Shown here piece after piece: positions 35,326 through 46,658 of a stretch of DNA of 64,000 nucleotides. The notes below the pieces were generated by a model. That model did not search any database, was not told the DNA's origin, and saw only the letters and a list, made by a program, of their open reading frames with translations. A program made the translations under genes and the position numbers. This stretch comes from Castanea sativa (taxonomy: Eukaryota > Streptophyta > Magnoliopsida > Fagales > Fagaceae), in assembly GCF_040712315.1 (NCBI RefSeq), contig NC_134015.1, forward strand, positions 18,105,614-18,169,613, given 5' to 3'. How positions within the stretch are numbered: the first letter of the stretch is position 1; each line of letters opens with the position of its first letter.

Positions 35326-35354
35326 AAGCTGTGACGTAAGTTATCATATGGGCC

Positions 35355-35365
35355 AAGTGGGAGAA
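35355..35365 (+). other. Polypurine tract of the copia element
   Basis: AAGTGGGAGAA directly precedes the 3' LTR, the standard copia arrangement. Confidence 0.85.
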
Positions 35366-35795
35366 TGTAAGAATAAATTGTCCCATTTGATAACGTATTC
35401 ATTTGATAACTTCATATATGTTATAATTTAATAAAAAGTTATATGTCCTTAAAACATTGGTTAATGGAAAAATAAGTTTCCTAAGTAACTCCAACTTTGA
35501 TGGGCAAGTGGAGGTTATAACTACAAGAAATTTGGTCCTTTTTCTACCTATTAAAGAGACGTTCAACTATCCCATCACATACACTGAATAGTTAAAGAAA
35601 AAAGAGAATCAAGAGAGAGAAACTAATTCTATAAGAATTAAGTGTCTTTTATACTAAGACTTGATCTTAAGAAAATTTCAGCAATGAATCAAAATAAGCT
35701 TTATAATTAATTTGTATAGTTGTGATATCATGATAATTCAAGATCCTAAAATTTATATATGGTTAACAACAAAAACAAAAACCAAAACATTTACA
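35366..35795 (+). repeat. 3' LTR of the copia element
   Basis: Matches the 5' LTR and ends CATTTACA, followed by target duplication TGTTG at 35796-35800. Confidence 0.93.
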
Positions 35796-35832
35796 TGTTG
35801 ATGAACCTGAAAATAAAGGATACATATGCTTT

Positions 35833-35990
35833 GTACTATGTACTTCATCCTATAAATATATTCTTTGTGTATATAGTATGAGATCGTTGAACTCCCCCTT
35901 ATTAACATGTACTATGTACTTCAGGTTTCAGTCTATAAATATATTCTTTGGGGTAGTATGAGTTCATTGAACGCATCCTTATTAGCATAT
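35833..35990 (+). repeat. Tandem duplication of about 76 bp
   Basis: ACTATGTACTTCA begins copies at 35835 and 35911; both continue with TATAAATATATTCTTTG, AGTATGAG, TTGAAC and CCTTATTA. It lies just outside the copia element. Confidence 0.75.
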
Positions 35991-37009
35991 TCACTTTCAT
36001 ACCTTTGTCGCCTGTATGCTTGATTTCCACTGCTGCCAACTAGAATTCATTTGTTTTCATAAGTTTTTATTTTTATTTTTCTAAGATAAACTTCTCTTTT
36101 ATTTTAGGACTTGATAGTTAAGAAGGAATTGATGACGGTTTAAGGCTATTTGTTTGCCCTGAAAATTTTGATTTTATTTTGTATTCTTTTGTTATAATTC
36201 CTGTTTTAAATAGATAATTGATTGACTTCCTACTCTTATACATAATTCCTTTTTCAATTCCCCCTTTTTTTTTTAATACTCTTTATTTTTAAACATTCCT
36301 CTCCTCCAATACCAAAAATATGATCAACATTTGAATAAAACCTTTTTCTCCCCTATTCTGTTGTCTTCTTATTCCTTCCTAATTATTATAATTTTTCTCT
36401 AATTCACAAAAAGTAGGACCTGCTTAATCTTTTTTTTTCTTTTTTTTCTCATACTTATTCTCCCGTATATATGGTTTTTTCTTCTTCCAATTATGACTTC
36501 TCTAAGGTCTCCCTCTCTCTCTCTCTCTATGTCAATTCTTTTCCCAATATTTATAAAGAAGTAAAAGATAGTTCAAGTAGTGACACATGTGATGACTTAT
36601 ATTGAGATATAAAAAATGTATATAATTAAGTAGCGCTGCCTATGGCACTAACAGATTTGTTTTCACTTTCAGCCCTGATATAATTTGTCAGCTAGTCATT
36701 ACCGTACGTATAAACTATTGAGATCTAGTAACGGAAGTGGAGCAAAAGAATGTGTGTTGGAGTTAGACCAATATATCATTATAATCATCATTCTTATGAT
36801 CGATGATCGATGATGATGTGTAGATTGTTTTTTCTTTCTTTTCTGGTGCTAGAATCTTTCGTTATTTCTGATTTCTGATTCTGACTTATTACTTAAATAC
36901 GTCTAAGTGCTTTTATTTGTTTCCTGTTTGATGAGCATGCTCATATTCAACTAAAGTTCTGAGAGCTGCTTTAATTTTCTTTTTTCCCTGTCATGTCGTT
37001 ATTATACAT

Positions 37010-37090
<81 letters not shown>

Positions 37091-37370
37091 GGACCTTTTG
37101 ATTTATCAAGTTTTCTTCCTTTTATTGTTACATAAAATTTTGAAAACTCATAAATTTTATGATCAATTAGAGCAATCTGTTTAATTGAATATATATATAT
37201 ATATATACACTAACTTTCATTTTTGCAAAAAGTAATTAAGAGTACTCATTATTTTAGTTGAAGATAGAAAACAACTTACTAAATTAGGTTTATATTTTAA
37301 AAAAAATTATAATTTAATTATGTTACGTAATTTCTAAATAAATTCTTTGATTTGGATTTGGATTTATTGA
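35991..37370. other. AT-rich spacer with CA/TA microsatellite
   Basis: No coding frame I can support. Compound (AC)n(AT)n microsatellite at about 37016-37085 and a short CT tract near 36515. Confidence 0.55.
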
Positions 37371-38090
37371 TGTGGGGTATATAAATTTAATAAGATAATA
37401 GTGCCACGTGTCATACCTAGGGCCGAGGAGTCCAATACAGTGCCGAAGAGCCCATACTCTCGGATGGTGAAGCTAGAGAGGCAAGCCATTGCCACGCAGA
37501 TGACACATTATCAGAGGAGGACCAAATTGCAGAGGAAAAGCTTCAGAGAGGGGAAAAGTCTTGACGTGATTGAAGGGATGGTAGCTGCCACCACATTTAT
37601 TACACCTCACCAAACCCTTTGGCCGCATTTATGTGAAGAAGACCTTTGAACAGTGTTGTCTTGGTTGCTGTAACTCATAAAAGACTGGGAAAAGCGTCTG
37701 ATGGGACAACCACTCAAGTGGTGGCTTGCATAATCAACAAATAAAGGGCCAAGATCAATTGAAGGAGGCTATATAATGTAGGGGTCCTCCAGTATGGGGA
37801 ATCAGAAAATCTATAGAAAAAACACTGTAGCAACAAGAATTGAGATTGTATCCAAGTCTGAAAGACTTATATTCAGGAACCATCCTCCTCGGACTTTGCC
37901 AATGAAGGATTTCTTTGCACAAGAGTTTGTCTTTCTTTACTTTCTTATTATCTTTAATCCATTACAAAATGTTACTTGATCTATTGAATCCTAGTTTTTA
38001 AGCCCACTCTCTACAAATTCATTGTATTGGGCTCTTTGGGCTTGAATCCTTCTACATCTTGGGCTCAGGAATCAAAATGATTCCCATACA
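37371..38090 (+). mobile_element. Solo LTR of a Tat-related Ty3/gypsy element
   Basis: 720 bp from TGTGGGG to CCATACA, with a perfect 5-bp target duplication ATTGA at 37366-37370 and 38091-38095. It starts like the Tat LTR at 2655 and near its 3' end shares CTCTACAAATTCATTGTAT followed by GGGCTCTTTGGGC, but the centre differs, so it is a sister family. A TATA-like GGCTATATAATG lies near 37769. Solo LTRs arise by recombination between the two LTRs. Confidence 0.92.
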
Positions 38091-40708
38091 ATTGATATAC
38101 ATATATATATATATGTATGTATGTATGTATCATTTATAAATATTTTTTAATAAATTGAAAAGTAAATGAATCATAGGATAAGAGCATAATGAATGAAGTG
38201 GAGGAGCACGTTAAAAGTAGCGTGATCATAGAATACTTATTAAATTAAAAGAAACTTTTGTCAATTTACGTACTGTAAGACCAGTTATACTCAATTGTGC
38301 TAAATGTGGTGTTGTTACATAGCAAGATATTTAGAAAATGAGTGTAGGTAAAATAAGAATATTAATATGGATAAGTAAAAGTACATGAGAATATGAGATT
38401 CAGAATGTGGAAATCAAGTTAAAGATATGAGCGACCTCTATTGATGAAAAGATAAGTGAGAGTCATTTGAGATGGTTCGTCCATGTTTAGAGAAAAGCGA
38501 ATAACGCACCAATAAGAAAAAATATGTTCATTCAAGTTGAGCGAACAAAAATATTAGAGAAAGAAAATAATAATAATAATAATAATAAAAGCAGTAAAAA
38601 ATTATATATCGATTAATGAAGTGACATTGTATAACTTTAGATAAAATAAAATGAAGAAAAAATATATGCCAACCCTAAAAAATTTGGAATTAGAAGTTCA
38701 TTGTTTTTTTGATAAAAAAGTTTTGGTAAACGTCATGAATTAGAATTAATTTCAAACTAATACAAAATCTACCTTGGTATGTATGTGTGTGTGTGTGTAA
38801 AATAGAATGCAAGAAAAGAATATATGTTGACCCTAACTAATTTATTGAAAATTCATAACCAATATAATAAAATTGGAAACTACAACTTTGTTGTTGTTAT
38901 AGTTGTTTTGGTAAAATTTTTGATGCACTAAATGAATTAGAATTAATCTCAAGTTAATACAAAATATACTTTGAATATATATATACACACACACACACAC
39001 TAGTAAAAGGCCTATGCGTTGCACGGTTTTATTATAATCTTATAATAAATATATTTTATTAGAAAAATAATAACAAAATAAGTCATTATTATAAATAAAT
39101 GAATAATGAGTTTTTAATCGCTATGGCACATGGTCCATGCATGCATCATGGATTGAGCTACTGCTTCATATGTATCCAGGTTTGTATCTTTGTTTGGAAT
39201 TTCTACCGATGGTGAAGCGAAATCAAAATATGTGCACGAGGTAATCCTCTTTTTAGAAATTCAATAGTGTACAAAACAACATAGAACAAACAATATATTT
39301 TTAATCATTTCTAAATAAAAATATTAATTGTGATTATTTTTTTAATATAATTACTGTAATTAACATGTAATCATGCAAAAATTGTCATTTTGAGATTTGA
39401 AGGCTTTTTATTTGATAATATTTAGTTTTTCATCATACATGCAAGGTTGCATCTCCCAAACTACTGAACTTGTATAGTGTCTTTTATCAATTGATCCAAT
39501 TTTATTTTGAAAACTGTAGCCTTGATCAATATTAGGTATGTCTTCAGGGTTTTTGCTAGGTATTTCACGTCTTTGCAAATTTGCAACAACATTAGCATCT
39601 TGGTTTATTGAAGTATACATCAAGAAGATTAATTTTACTTGGAAACAAATTTATTATAAAATAAATATGCACAATTGAAGCAAATCAATACAAATTTATT
39701 ATGTAAAATAAATGTATGACTATATTGATTACCTTCAATTGTTCATTGCTTGTATGATCTGTTCACAAGAATAGTGTTTCTTTGTCTTTTTTTGGTTGAA
39801 TCTATAGATCTTGATAGTCATAAATTTAACAATATGCATATTTGAAAGACAAATCAAGTGCATTGAAAGTGTAAAAAAAAAAACACTTGCCTGTGATAGT
39901 GGTTATGTATGTCTTCCATGTCAAACCACTTCTTGGAGAGGGAGTGAAAGTTTTTTTTTTTTTTGGCCTTTTCAAACCGAAAGAGACATATTTTGAAAAA
40001 TAAATCAATATACAATAACTAAAACATTAATATTTAGAAGAGTTATTTGATGCAGTTAGTGTTTTAATTGTAATCAAATTATCTTCTCCTTTTTTATGCG
40101 CTTTATCAAATTAGCTTTGTCGATCCTTGTAATTCATTTTAATTAGAAGTTTTTGTATTCACGCTTTATCTAATTAGTTTTGGAGGTAGTATTTGACTCG
40201 GATTAATATTTCAATTGCGATCAAATTCAAGTAGGATATAGTGATATACATGGGGCTTAATATTTATTTTTTTATTTTATCTATAAATTTCTTGCAATTT
40301 GGGGCCGCCAATTTTTTTTTTTTTTTTTTCAACTTGAACGTGCACATGTTGAATTTTTTTTGAATGAAGATATTTTTATTATAAAATATTAGATGAAGAA
40401 TTTGGATTGTAATCCAATTACAATAGAGTTTGGATTGTAATCAAATTATGAATTTTATCAACTAATAAATTATGAAGTTAAAATCATAAACGTGTACTTT
40501 ACTACTATGTTGCTGGTTTTATAAAAAAAAAATTATGATTTTTATCTACTTAGAAATTATAGAAGAAGAAAAGTATATCTATGTTTTAAAAAAATTTACA
40601 AAAATTTCTGCAATTTGGTGAAACCACTTGACGCAATCACGGTTTCTAAGCTCAACTTTTTTGGTGAAACCACTTGACGCAACCACAGTTTTTAAGCTCA
40701 ACTTTTAT

Positions 40709-40716
<8 letters not shown>
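38091..40716. other. AT-rich spacer with microsatellites
   Basis: Short ATGT, AAT, GT and CA tracts lie at 38100-38130, 38566-38588, 38780-38800 and 38985-39000. CTAGTAAAAGGCCTATGCGTTG at 39000 resembles a motif I associate with a dispersed plant repeat (possibly Helitron-like), without ends. The motif TTTTTGGTGAAACCACTTGACGCAA-type sequence occurs twice near 40613 and 40660, 49 bp apart. No gene seen. Confidence 0.45.

Positions 40717-40751
<35 letters not shown>
40717..40751. repeat. TG microsatellite at the left end of the insertion
   Basis: About 17 TG units directly joined to TTAGGTTCTAAG. It follows TATATA on its left. Confidence 0.9.
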
Positions 40752-40755
<4 letters not shown>

Positions 40756-41138
40756 GGTTCTAAGACCTTAGGGACTAATGTATTAGAACTTTGTTGAGGT
40801 ACAAATTTTCAGGCCCTAACTTCTTTAGCCCACGTACAGAAAAATACCCACACAAGCCCAATAATTATTTCGAAGTTCACGTAAATATTTCCTACATATT
40901 ACTTAAATATTCTCCATGTTATTGGGCTCCCATAAATATTTCCTACATATATAAGCCCCACAAATTACCTTGGGCCATCTCACAAATATTACCCACTACA
41001 AAACCCATATTATCCAACATGGGTTTTCGCAAAAATACCCATATATCAACGTTAGGCCACAAAATTATACTCCCTCCACAAAAGGCCCAAAACCATTCAA
41101 CTCGTTGACAAGACTCAAAAAGCCCAACAAAACCCTTT

Positions 41139-41657
41139 TCTAAGCCTGTTGCTACACGACACCTCTAAGCCGGTTGCTACATGGCACCTCTAAGCCCGTT
41201 GCTACATGACACCTTACAAAACCCGTTGCTACACGGCACCTTACAAAGCCCGTCGTAACATGGCACCTCTAAGCCCATTGCTACACGGCAGCTTTTAAGC
41301 CCGTTGCTACACGGTACCTTACAAAGCCCGTTGCTACAGGACACCTTACAAAGCCCGTTGCTACACGACACCTTACAAAGTCCGTTGCTACACGACACCT
41401 TTAAGTCCGTTGCTACACGGCACCTTTAAGTCCGTTGCTACACGGCACCTTACAAAACCCGTTGCTACACGACACCTTACAAAGCCCGTTGCTACACGGC
41501 ACCTTTAAGCCCGTTGCTACACGGCACCTTACAAAGCCCGTTACTACACGGCACCTTACAAAGCCCGTTACTACACGGCACCTTTAAACCTGTTACTACA
41601 CGGCACCTTACAAAGCCCGTTGCTACACGGCACCTTACAAAGCCCGTTGCTACACGG
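41139..41657. repeat. Short tandem array, 25/27-bp units, about 20 copies
   Basis: Core CCCGTTGCTACACGGCACCT. Units come in two lengths: 25 bp when the spacer is CTAAG or TTAAG, 27 bp when it is TACAAAG. Variants are TGCTACACGAC, TTACTACACGG and one CGTCGTAACATGG. About three more copies lie beyond the hAT element at 42487-42575. Because 27 is divisible by three, the minus strand gives long repetitive open frames with no real gene. Confidence 0.93.
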
Positions 41658-42486
41658 TAATGGTCGTCAATGGGCCGGGTCGGGCCGGCCCGGCCCATTT
41701 TCACTTGGCCCATGACACATTGGGCTGGGCATAACGGGCTATTAACTAGTTAACGGGCCGAGTTGGGCTGGGCCGAAAGAAAAAACCTCAACCCATGGGC
41801 AATGCCCATTTTGTCTTTAGTGAGCTGGGCTATCGGGTTGGGCCTAATGGGCTACCCATGGACTTATGTTAGCATATTATTTTATTATTTTTATAAAGAA
41901 AGAATCAATTTTTTATAAGGGAATAATTAATCTATTTTTTTTTAAAGGAAAGAATTAAAGAATATAATACTTAATCACAAATTTTTTTACATTCAAATCT
42001 ACTTAATTTTTGTTTTGTTGATGGAAACCTATTTAATTTTTTTTTATTAAGGCTTTAAATAGTTTTTTATTTTATCTTTAATGATAAAAAATGTCAAATG
42101 GTTAATTCAAATTTGCTAGACTACTAGAAAAATATATATTTAGTAAACTAAGTTTTGCACAATTACTTTGAGTATCTTAGTGGTTGAGGGAGTTCTCTTA
42201 AGAAATTCTTTTATAATATCTCAAGTTTAATCCTTCATACACTTCCTATATATTTTTGTTATGAATTATAAATTATTGGGCTGGGCCAATGAGCTGGGCA
42301 ACGGGTTGGGCTACTGGGCTAACCCACCGGGTACCCATGGGCATAAAAACTAGCCCACAGCCTGACCCACTGGGCTAGTGGGCTACCCATGAGCCTTAAT
42401 AACAACGGGCCGGGCTGCCCATCAGCCCTGTGGGCTGTCGGGTTTCTGGGTCGGGTTATGGGCCGTGGGCTATTTGATGACCCTTA
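41658..42486. mobile_element. Non-autonomous hAT element inserted in the tandem array
   Basis: 829 bp. Termini TAATGGTCGTCAA and, reversed, TAAGGGTCATCAA, fitting the hAT YARNG start. Flanked by CTACACGG at 41650-41657 and 42487-42494, an 8-bp duplication. As CTACACGG is also part of the array unit the duplication is partly trivial, but the unit is interrupted exactly there. Subterminal zones are dense in GGGCTGGGC and CGGGC motifs while the middle is AT-rich; no transposase. Confidence 0.85.
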
Positions 42487-42575
42487 CTACACGGCACCTT
42501 ACAAAGCCCGTTGTTACAAGACACCTTACAAAGCCCGTTGTTACACGGCACCTTAAAGCCCGTTGCTACACGACG
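42487..42575. repeat. Continuation of the 25/27-bp array
   Basis: About three further units (CCCGTTGTTACAAGAC, CCCGTTGTTACACGG, CCCGTTGCTACACGAC) after the hAT element. Confidence 0.85.
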
Positions 42576-42584
42576 ATATTTTTT

Positions 42585-43175
42585 ACAATTTGGCAAACTA
42601 TTTTACGAAACCCAAATACCAATTTGGCAAGCTATTTTACGAAGCCCAAATATTAATTTGGCAAACTATTTCCAAAGCCCAAATACTAGTTTGACAACTA
42701 TTTTCCAAAGCCCAAATACTAATTTGGAAACTATTTTCCAAAGCTCAAATATTAATTTGGTACTATTTTGCAAAGTCCAAATATTAATTTGGCAAACTAT
42801 TTCCAAAGCCCAATATTATTTTGGCAACTATTTTATAAAGTCCAATATTGTTTTGGGCACTATTTCCTAAAGCCCAATATCATTTTGACAACTATTTCAT
42901 AAAGCCTAATAATGTTTTGGCACTATTTCGTAAAGCCCAATGTCATCTTGGCAACTATTTCCTAAAGCTCTATCATTTTGGCAACTATTTCCTATATTCC
43001 AATATTATTTTGGCAACTATTTCATAAAGTCCAATATTGTTTTGGGCACTATTTCCTAAAGCCCAATGTCATCTTGGCAACTATTTCTAAAAACCTAATA
43101 TTATTTTTGGCACTATTTCCAAAAGCCCAAATACTATTTTTGGTGCGTATTTACAAAGCCTAAATATTATCTCAA
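42585..43175. repeat. Degenerate tandem array, about 33-38-bp units
   Basis: Around 16 units of the type TTTGGCAACTATTTCC then AAAGCCCAAATACTAA, with drift from CAAATAC to CAATATTAT toward the right. Unrelated to the preceding array and to the one at 44700. Confidence 0.88.
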
Positions 43176-43199
43176 CAATTATTTCACATATACAAAATC

Positions 43200-44690
43200 C
43201 CTTACTCATGGGAAATATAAGTATTTATCCTCGAAGAAAATACCTCTCTTGCAAAGTTTATAAAAGCCCATGAGTGTCATGACAAAATTCTTCATTTTGA
43301 GGGAACAATTAGGCCCAAAGCAGCCCAAACATGAGGCCCAGCTGGACCAGCTCAGCCTAAAACCTAGGCACCATCAGCAGAAGCTCACGTGAGCTAATCA
43401 GCCAAAAATCCAGCACAAGTCAGCAGCTGGAGCCCACTGCTATCAAGTATCAGCTTGTCCCATCAAGTCAGAATAAGACACATGTCCATCAAGGGTCAAA
43501 CCTTTCTGAAATATCATCAGTCATTGGATGACATAAAGCTAAAATAGACTTAACAAAAGGCTGAGAAAACCCAACAGGGGGCTAAAAGCACTTCAGCCAA
43601 CCACCCCCTCTTTCTTCTCCAACATATTCGGTCAAGTATCCAAAGCAGCCGTTAATGCTTTGAAGCAAGCTCAAATCAGCTCGTTTTTCATGCTAAAAAA
43701 TACGTATTTTCTGGTTCATGGACCAAGTACATGAACCCCTAATGGGGAAACTTAGGGAAATGTGGTTTGGAGGGCACCAAGGAGAGCCCAGCAGAGTTCC
43801 CAGCAAAGGCTCCAAGGTTGACACTTGGCTTGGGGTGATTTAACTTGCCTTTGGGAGCTCTGAATCTAGTAAGCAGCACAACCAAAGTCATTAGCTTAAT
43901 GCATGCTCTAACTCCAGCAAGTCAGGACCAATCAGCATTGATGCAAGATCAGAAACTCAGCTGATATTGCATCAAAAATAGCAAGAGTCTTCAAATGGTC
44001 AAGCTTACTATTCTTAGCTAACATTCCAAGAAATGAATCCCTAAGGATTTTTTGAAGATTGGGGGAGATTTAGCAAGAGTTATTTGCCAATTGCCCCATA
44101 AATCTCAACTATAAATAGAACCCTCTGTTAATGCCTCAAGGGGGGAACAAGGAGGATGCCAAGAAACACACTCATAGAGAAAAACCCTCACAAAAACCTT
44201 TCCATATCAGCTTTTCAAAATCCCAGCAAGATTTTAAGTCATAAAGCTCTCATTCTTATGCATGGAAACAGAATTCCCTCACTCCTAGCTTAAAAACATC
44301 TCTCATACCTCAAGTTTAAAACATTCAGCTCCTCCCCAGCAGTGAGTTCCAACAGCCCACTATAAACTTTTGCCCGTTGCCCACACGTGTCTCTCTCTAC
44401 CCATTATATGTGCTATGTTCAAGAGCATGCTTTGGCACCATAATGACCTTACTACACTAGCTGGGATCTCTCTCTCTCCCTTCATCTCACGCTAAGTTTT
44501 CCTCATTATTTGCTATCATAGAACCCATAATGTTTATCTATTCATTTACTATTCATGGCTATGATGTGACTGTTACCATAGAATTTTTTCCTCATATTAT
44601 TGTATTAGAAGACTCTTCCCTAGAGCTAATGGATGATAACTCTGACGTTTCCTCTTAACCTGTGAAATACTCAAAGTTTACTTTACTGTA
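43200..44690 (+). other. Non-coding LTR-like body with a TATA-like motif
   Basis: GC-richer, with no coding frame. CTATAAATAGAACC near 44109 followed by AGAAAAACCCTCAC resembles an LTR promoter and transcript start. Several AGCTCAGC/CAGCAG motifs occur. It fits the U3/R part of a long LTR, but ends are unresolved. Confidence 0.45.
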
Positions 44691-44699
44691 CTGCTGAGT

Positions 44700-44905
44700 T
44701 GTTTTTGCTGCAGAAATACTTTTACGGCTGTGCCACTCTTTTCTGCAGAAGCACTCTACAGCTAGGTTGTTTTCTGCAGAAGCACTCTACCGCTGAGTTA
44801 TTTTTCTGTAGAAATAATTTTACAGCTGGGTCACTCTTTTCTGCATAAGTACTTTACAGCTGGATTATTTTCTGCAGAAACACTCTACCGCTGGGTCATT
44901 TCTCA
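44700..44905. repeat. Tandem array, about 32-36-bp units, six copies
   Basis: Units of TTTTCTGCAGAAGCACTCTA followed by CAGCTGGGTCACTC or a diverged form. The PstI-like CTGCAG core is kept in four of the six. Confidence 0.85.
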
Positions 44906-45145
44906 CAGTATACTTTTTAACCCCGCTGATGTGTTCGCTGTAGGGATTGTTTAAGGGCCGTTCTTGCAAGTCTCAATCTAGGCCCAAGACATGAAAACAC
45001 GGTGAATTGTTTGGATCTTCGCCAATAGCCTTTGGGTCGTGTATCGAGCCCATCATCGAGTTTTGGTTTAGGGCCCCGACCCAATATAAATCTTATTTGT
45101 CGGAAAGGAAACTTTTTTACCCCTGACAAACTTCAATGTGTATTG

Positions 45146-46014
45146 TGTTGGCAAACCATGATCAAAATATTTAGTCTAGGTTTAGACTTGCTCAAAGTTT
45201 GGTTTAATGTAAGTTTGGAATCGAGTAGTTGTTGGAAATTACTGTTCTATTTCTGCACGGCTCGATCGATCGAAGAATAGACTCGACCGATCGAGAATCG
45301 TGCATCAGGAATTTTCTGCAGAATTTTAAGTTGGCCCAAACACAGTTCTAGCCCATTAAGGATTAGGGTTTCTAATCTACTTCTCCCACTATATAAAAGA
45401 AACCCTAAGCACATTTTTAAAGACTTCTAAGAGAGAGAAGAGTGTGCATCTTTTTGTATTTAGAGTTTGTACCCAAAAGCTCTCTAGAGTCTTTGCTGCT
45501 CATATTGCTGTTTGTGTGAATCTCTTGTGAGATTTGAGAGGTGCTTGCCTTCACACAAGCTTGGGATTATCAAGAAGGAGATTACTTCAAGAACTTGATG
45601 ATTATTCAGTTGCTGCCATAAGAGCTTAACGATACACAAGCGGGAGTGCTTGTACTTGCTGGAGAATCCAAGAAAGAAGGAGTCCGTGATCTCAGAGTTT
45701 GTACGTGGTCGTGTCAGTAAGTTCTACTAGTGGGTAGCAATAGGATGTTAGTGGTCTAAGTCGTTATTGTATACTTCGATTCTTTCATAGTGGATTCAGG
45801 TTTACTTCGAGGATAGCTAAGTTAAATCCTCCCTAAGTTTTTTACCGGTTTGATTTTCCTGGGTCATCATATTATTGTGTTATTTATTTCCGCTGCTTTG
45901 CATAATATGATTATGTTATTGTTTTAACCTAGATCTGAATAATAAACCTAAGTATTCACTTGGTTAATTAATTAAGTTAAACAATCTAGTTTTATAGGAG
46001 TCTAAATCCTAACA
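45146..46014 (+). repeat. Copia-like LTR
   Basis: Begins near TGTTGGCAAACCATGATC and ends CTAAATCCTAACA. It contains the palindromic CTCGATCGATCGA/ TCGACCGATCGAG block near 45262-45292, a TATA-like CTATATAAAAG near 45391 followed by AAACCCTAAGC, and a long U5-like tail. Such features are common in plant copia LTRs. No internal element follows, so it would be a solo LTR; the left boundary is uncertain by several bases and no convincing target duplication was found for this reading. Confidence 0.5.
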
Positions 46015-46323
46015 ATATATATATATTAGGTTTGTGCACATGCACTTGCACAATAGTAGCAAAGTGACCACGTATCGATGGTCAATTCAACTGAGTTACG
46101 GAGTTTGTAGCCAATGAAGGCAATGAAGTCGATAGTGGTGATTTCTGGCCACGCGTACAATTATTGAGCCCTAATGGACCCATGATCACTTTATTATTTA
46201 TATATTATTAACTTTGTTGTATTAATCTAAATGGACCCAAATTAATGGTTCACCTCAGATTCCCACTCTAAAACATATAGCAGCCACTTTATTTTATTTG
46301 CATATTCCCTTTACTACTAATTT

Positions 46324-46376
46324 AACATATACAAACATGTTTCATAAAAAATAAAAAAAAACATATACAAACATGT
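46324..46376 (+). mobile_element. Poly(A) micro-insertion with 17-bp flanking repeat
   Basis: The 19-bp insert TTCATAAAAAATAAAAAAA (46341-46359) is flanked by AACATATACAAACATGT at 46324-46340 and 46360-46376, identical over 17 bp. Confidence 0.68.
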
Positions 46377-46492
46377 GAAGTAGGCCTCCACATGAACGTG
46401 GCCTTTGTATTTTTATCTTTGCTCTTTGTTTTATCAATCTCCCCAACCAAGACTTACTGGGAAATAGGACATACCCCCCCCCCCTATTTTAT

Positions 46493-46500
46493 TATAAATA
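46493..46500 (+). promoter_or_regulatory. TATA box of a candidate small gene
   Basis: TATAAATA, followed 28 bp later by a CT-rich tract (46527-46552) of the kind common in plant 5' leaders. A start of transcription around 46525-46535 would be expected. Confidence 0.4.
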
Positions 46501-46526
46501 TAACCAACAACTCCAACTATTTTGCA

Positions 46527-46552
46527 TCTCTCTCTCTCTCTCTCTCTCTTTC
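46527..46552. repeat. CT microsatellite
   Basis: About 12 CT units, in the presumed leader of the small candidate gene. Confidence 0.9.
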
Positions 46553-46555
46553 TCT

Positions 46556-46618
46556 ATGTTCTTTTCCAGCCACCTGTTGCTTCTTCTTCTTATGAAGAAT
46601 TTAGCTTCTGGGTATTGA
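46556..46618 (+). CDS. Candidate upstream ORF, 20 residues
   Basis: The first ATG after the TATA box gives MFFSSHLLLLLLMKNLASGY and stops at TGA. The leucine run comes from CTT repeats. It could be an upstream ORF of the 40-residue frame that follows or an accident of CT-rich sequence. Confidence 0.2.
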   Translation: MFFSSHLLLLLLMKNLASGY

Positions 46619-46658
46619 TTCTATCGAAACCAGCTTTGGTGTTGGAAAGGAGATCACT

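Larger units (their letters stand above)
27772..35795 (+). mobile_element. Complete but inactive Ty1/copia retrotransposon
   Basis: 8,024 bp with 431/430-bp LTRs starting TGTAAGAATAAATTG and ending CATTTACA. Perfect 5-bp target duplication TGTTG at 27767-27771 and 35796-35800. Order is LTR, initiator-Met primer site, long leader, gag, protease, integrase, reverse transcriptase, RNase H, tandem repeats, polypurine tract, LTR; integrase before RT marks Ty1/copia. By eye the LTRs differ at about 10% of positions plus small indels, so it is older than the Tat insertion. A Tourist-like element interrupts pol and an LTR-like segment enlarges the leader. Confidence 0.95.
40717..46014. mobile_element. 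Composite LTR-type insertion, non-coding, rich in tandem repeats
   Basis: After a TG microsatellite the segment reads TGTTAGGTTCTAAGACC, and at its far side ends AAATCCTAACA. TGTTAGG and CCTAACA are perfect inverted ends of LTR type. ATATA lies before the first TG (40712-40716) and after the last CA (46015-46019), a possible target duplication if the terminal TG has expanded into the microsatellite. The 5.3-kb interior lacks coding sequence and contains three unrelated tandem arrays, a hAT element, a TATA-like CTATAAATAGAACC near 44109, and a copia-like LTR at the right. One large element or two nested LTRs (about 40750-45128 and 45146-46014) are both possible. Confidence 0.5.

Noticed and set aside
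36993..37184. 63-codon frame
   Set aside because: Made mainly of translated (AC)n and (AT)n microsatellite.
41177..41713. Minus-strand cysteine-rich repetitive open frames (SCSNGLCKV repeats)
   Set aside because: They are translations of the 25/27-bp tandem array; repeats whose unit is a multiple of three stay open by chance. No start context or promoter.
41139..42575. CRISPR-like look of the short repeats
   Set aside because: There are no unique spacers, unit length varies by two bases, and the context is plant transposon DNA. It is a simple tandem array.
46392..46595. 67-codon frame with a signal-peptide-like start
   Set aside because: The second half is translated CT microsatellite and it overlaps the TATA box of the better candidate; the hydrophobic start alone is weak.
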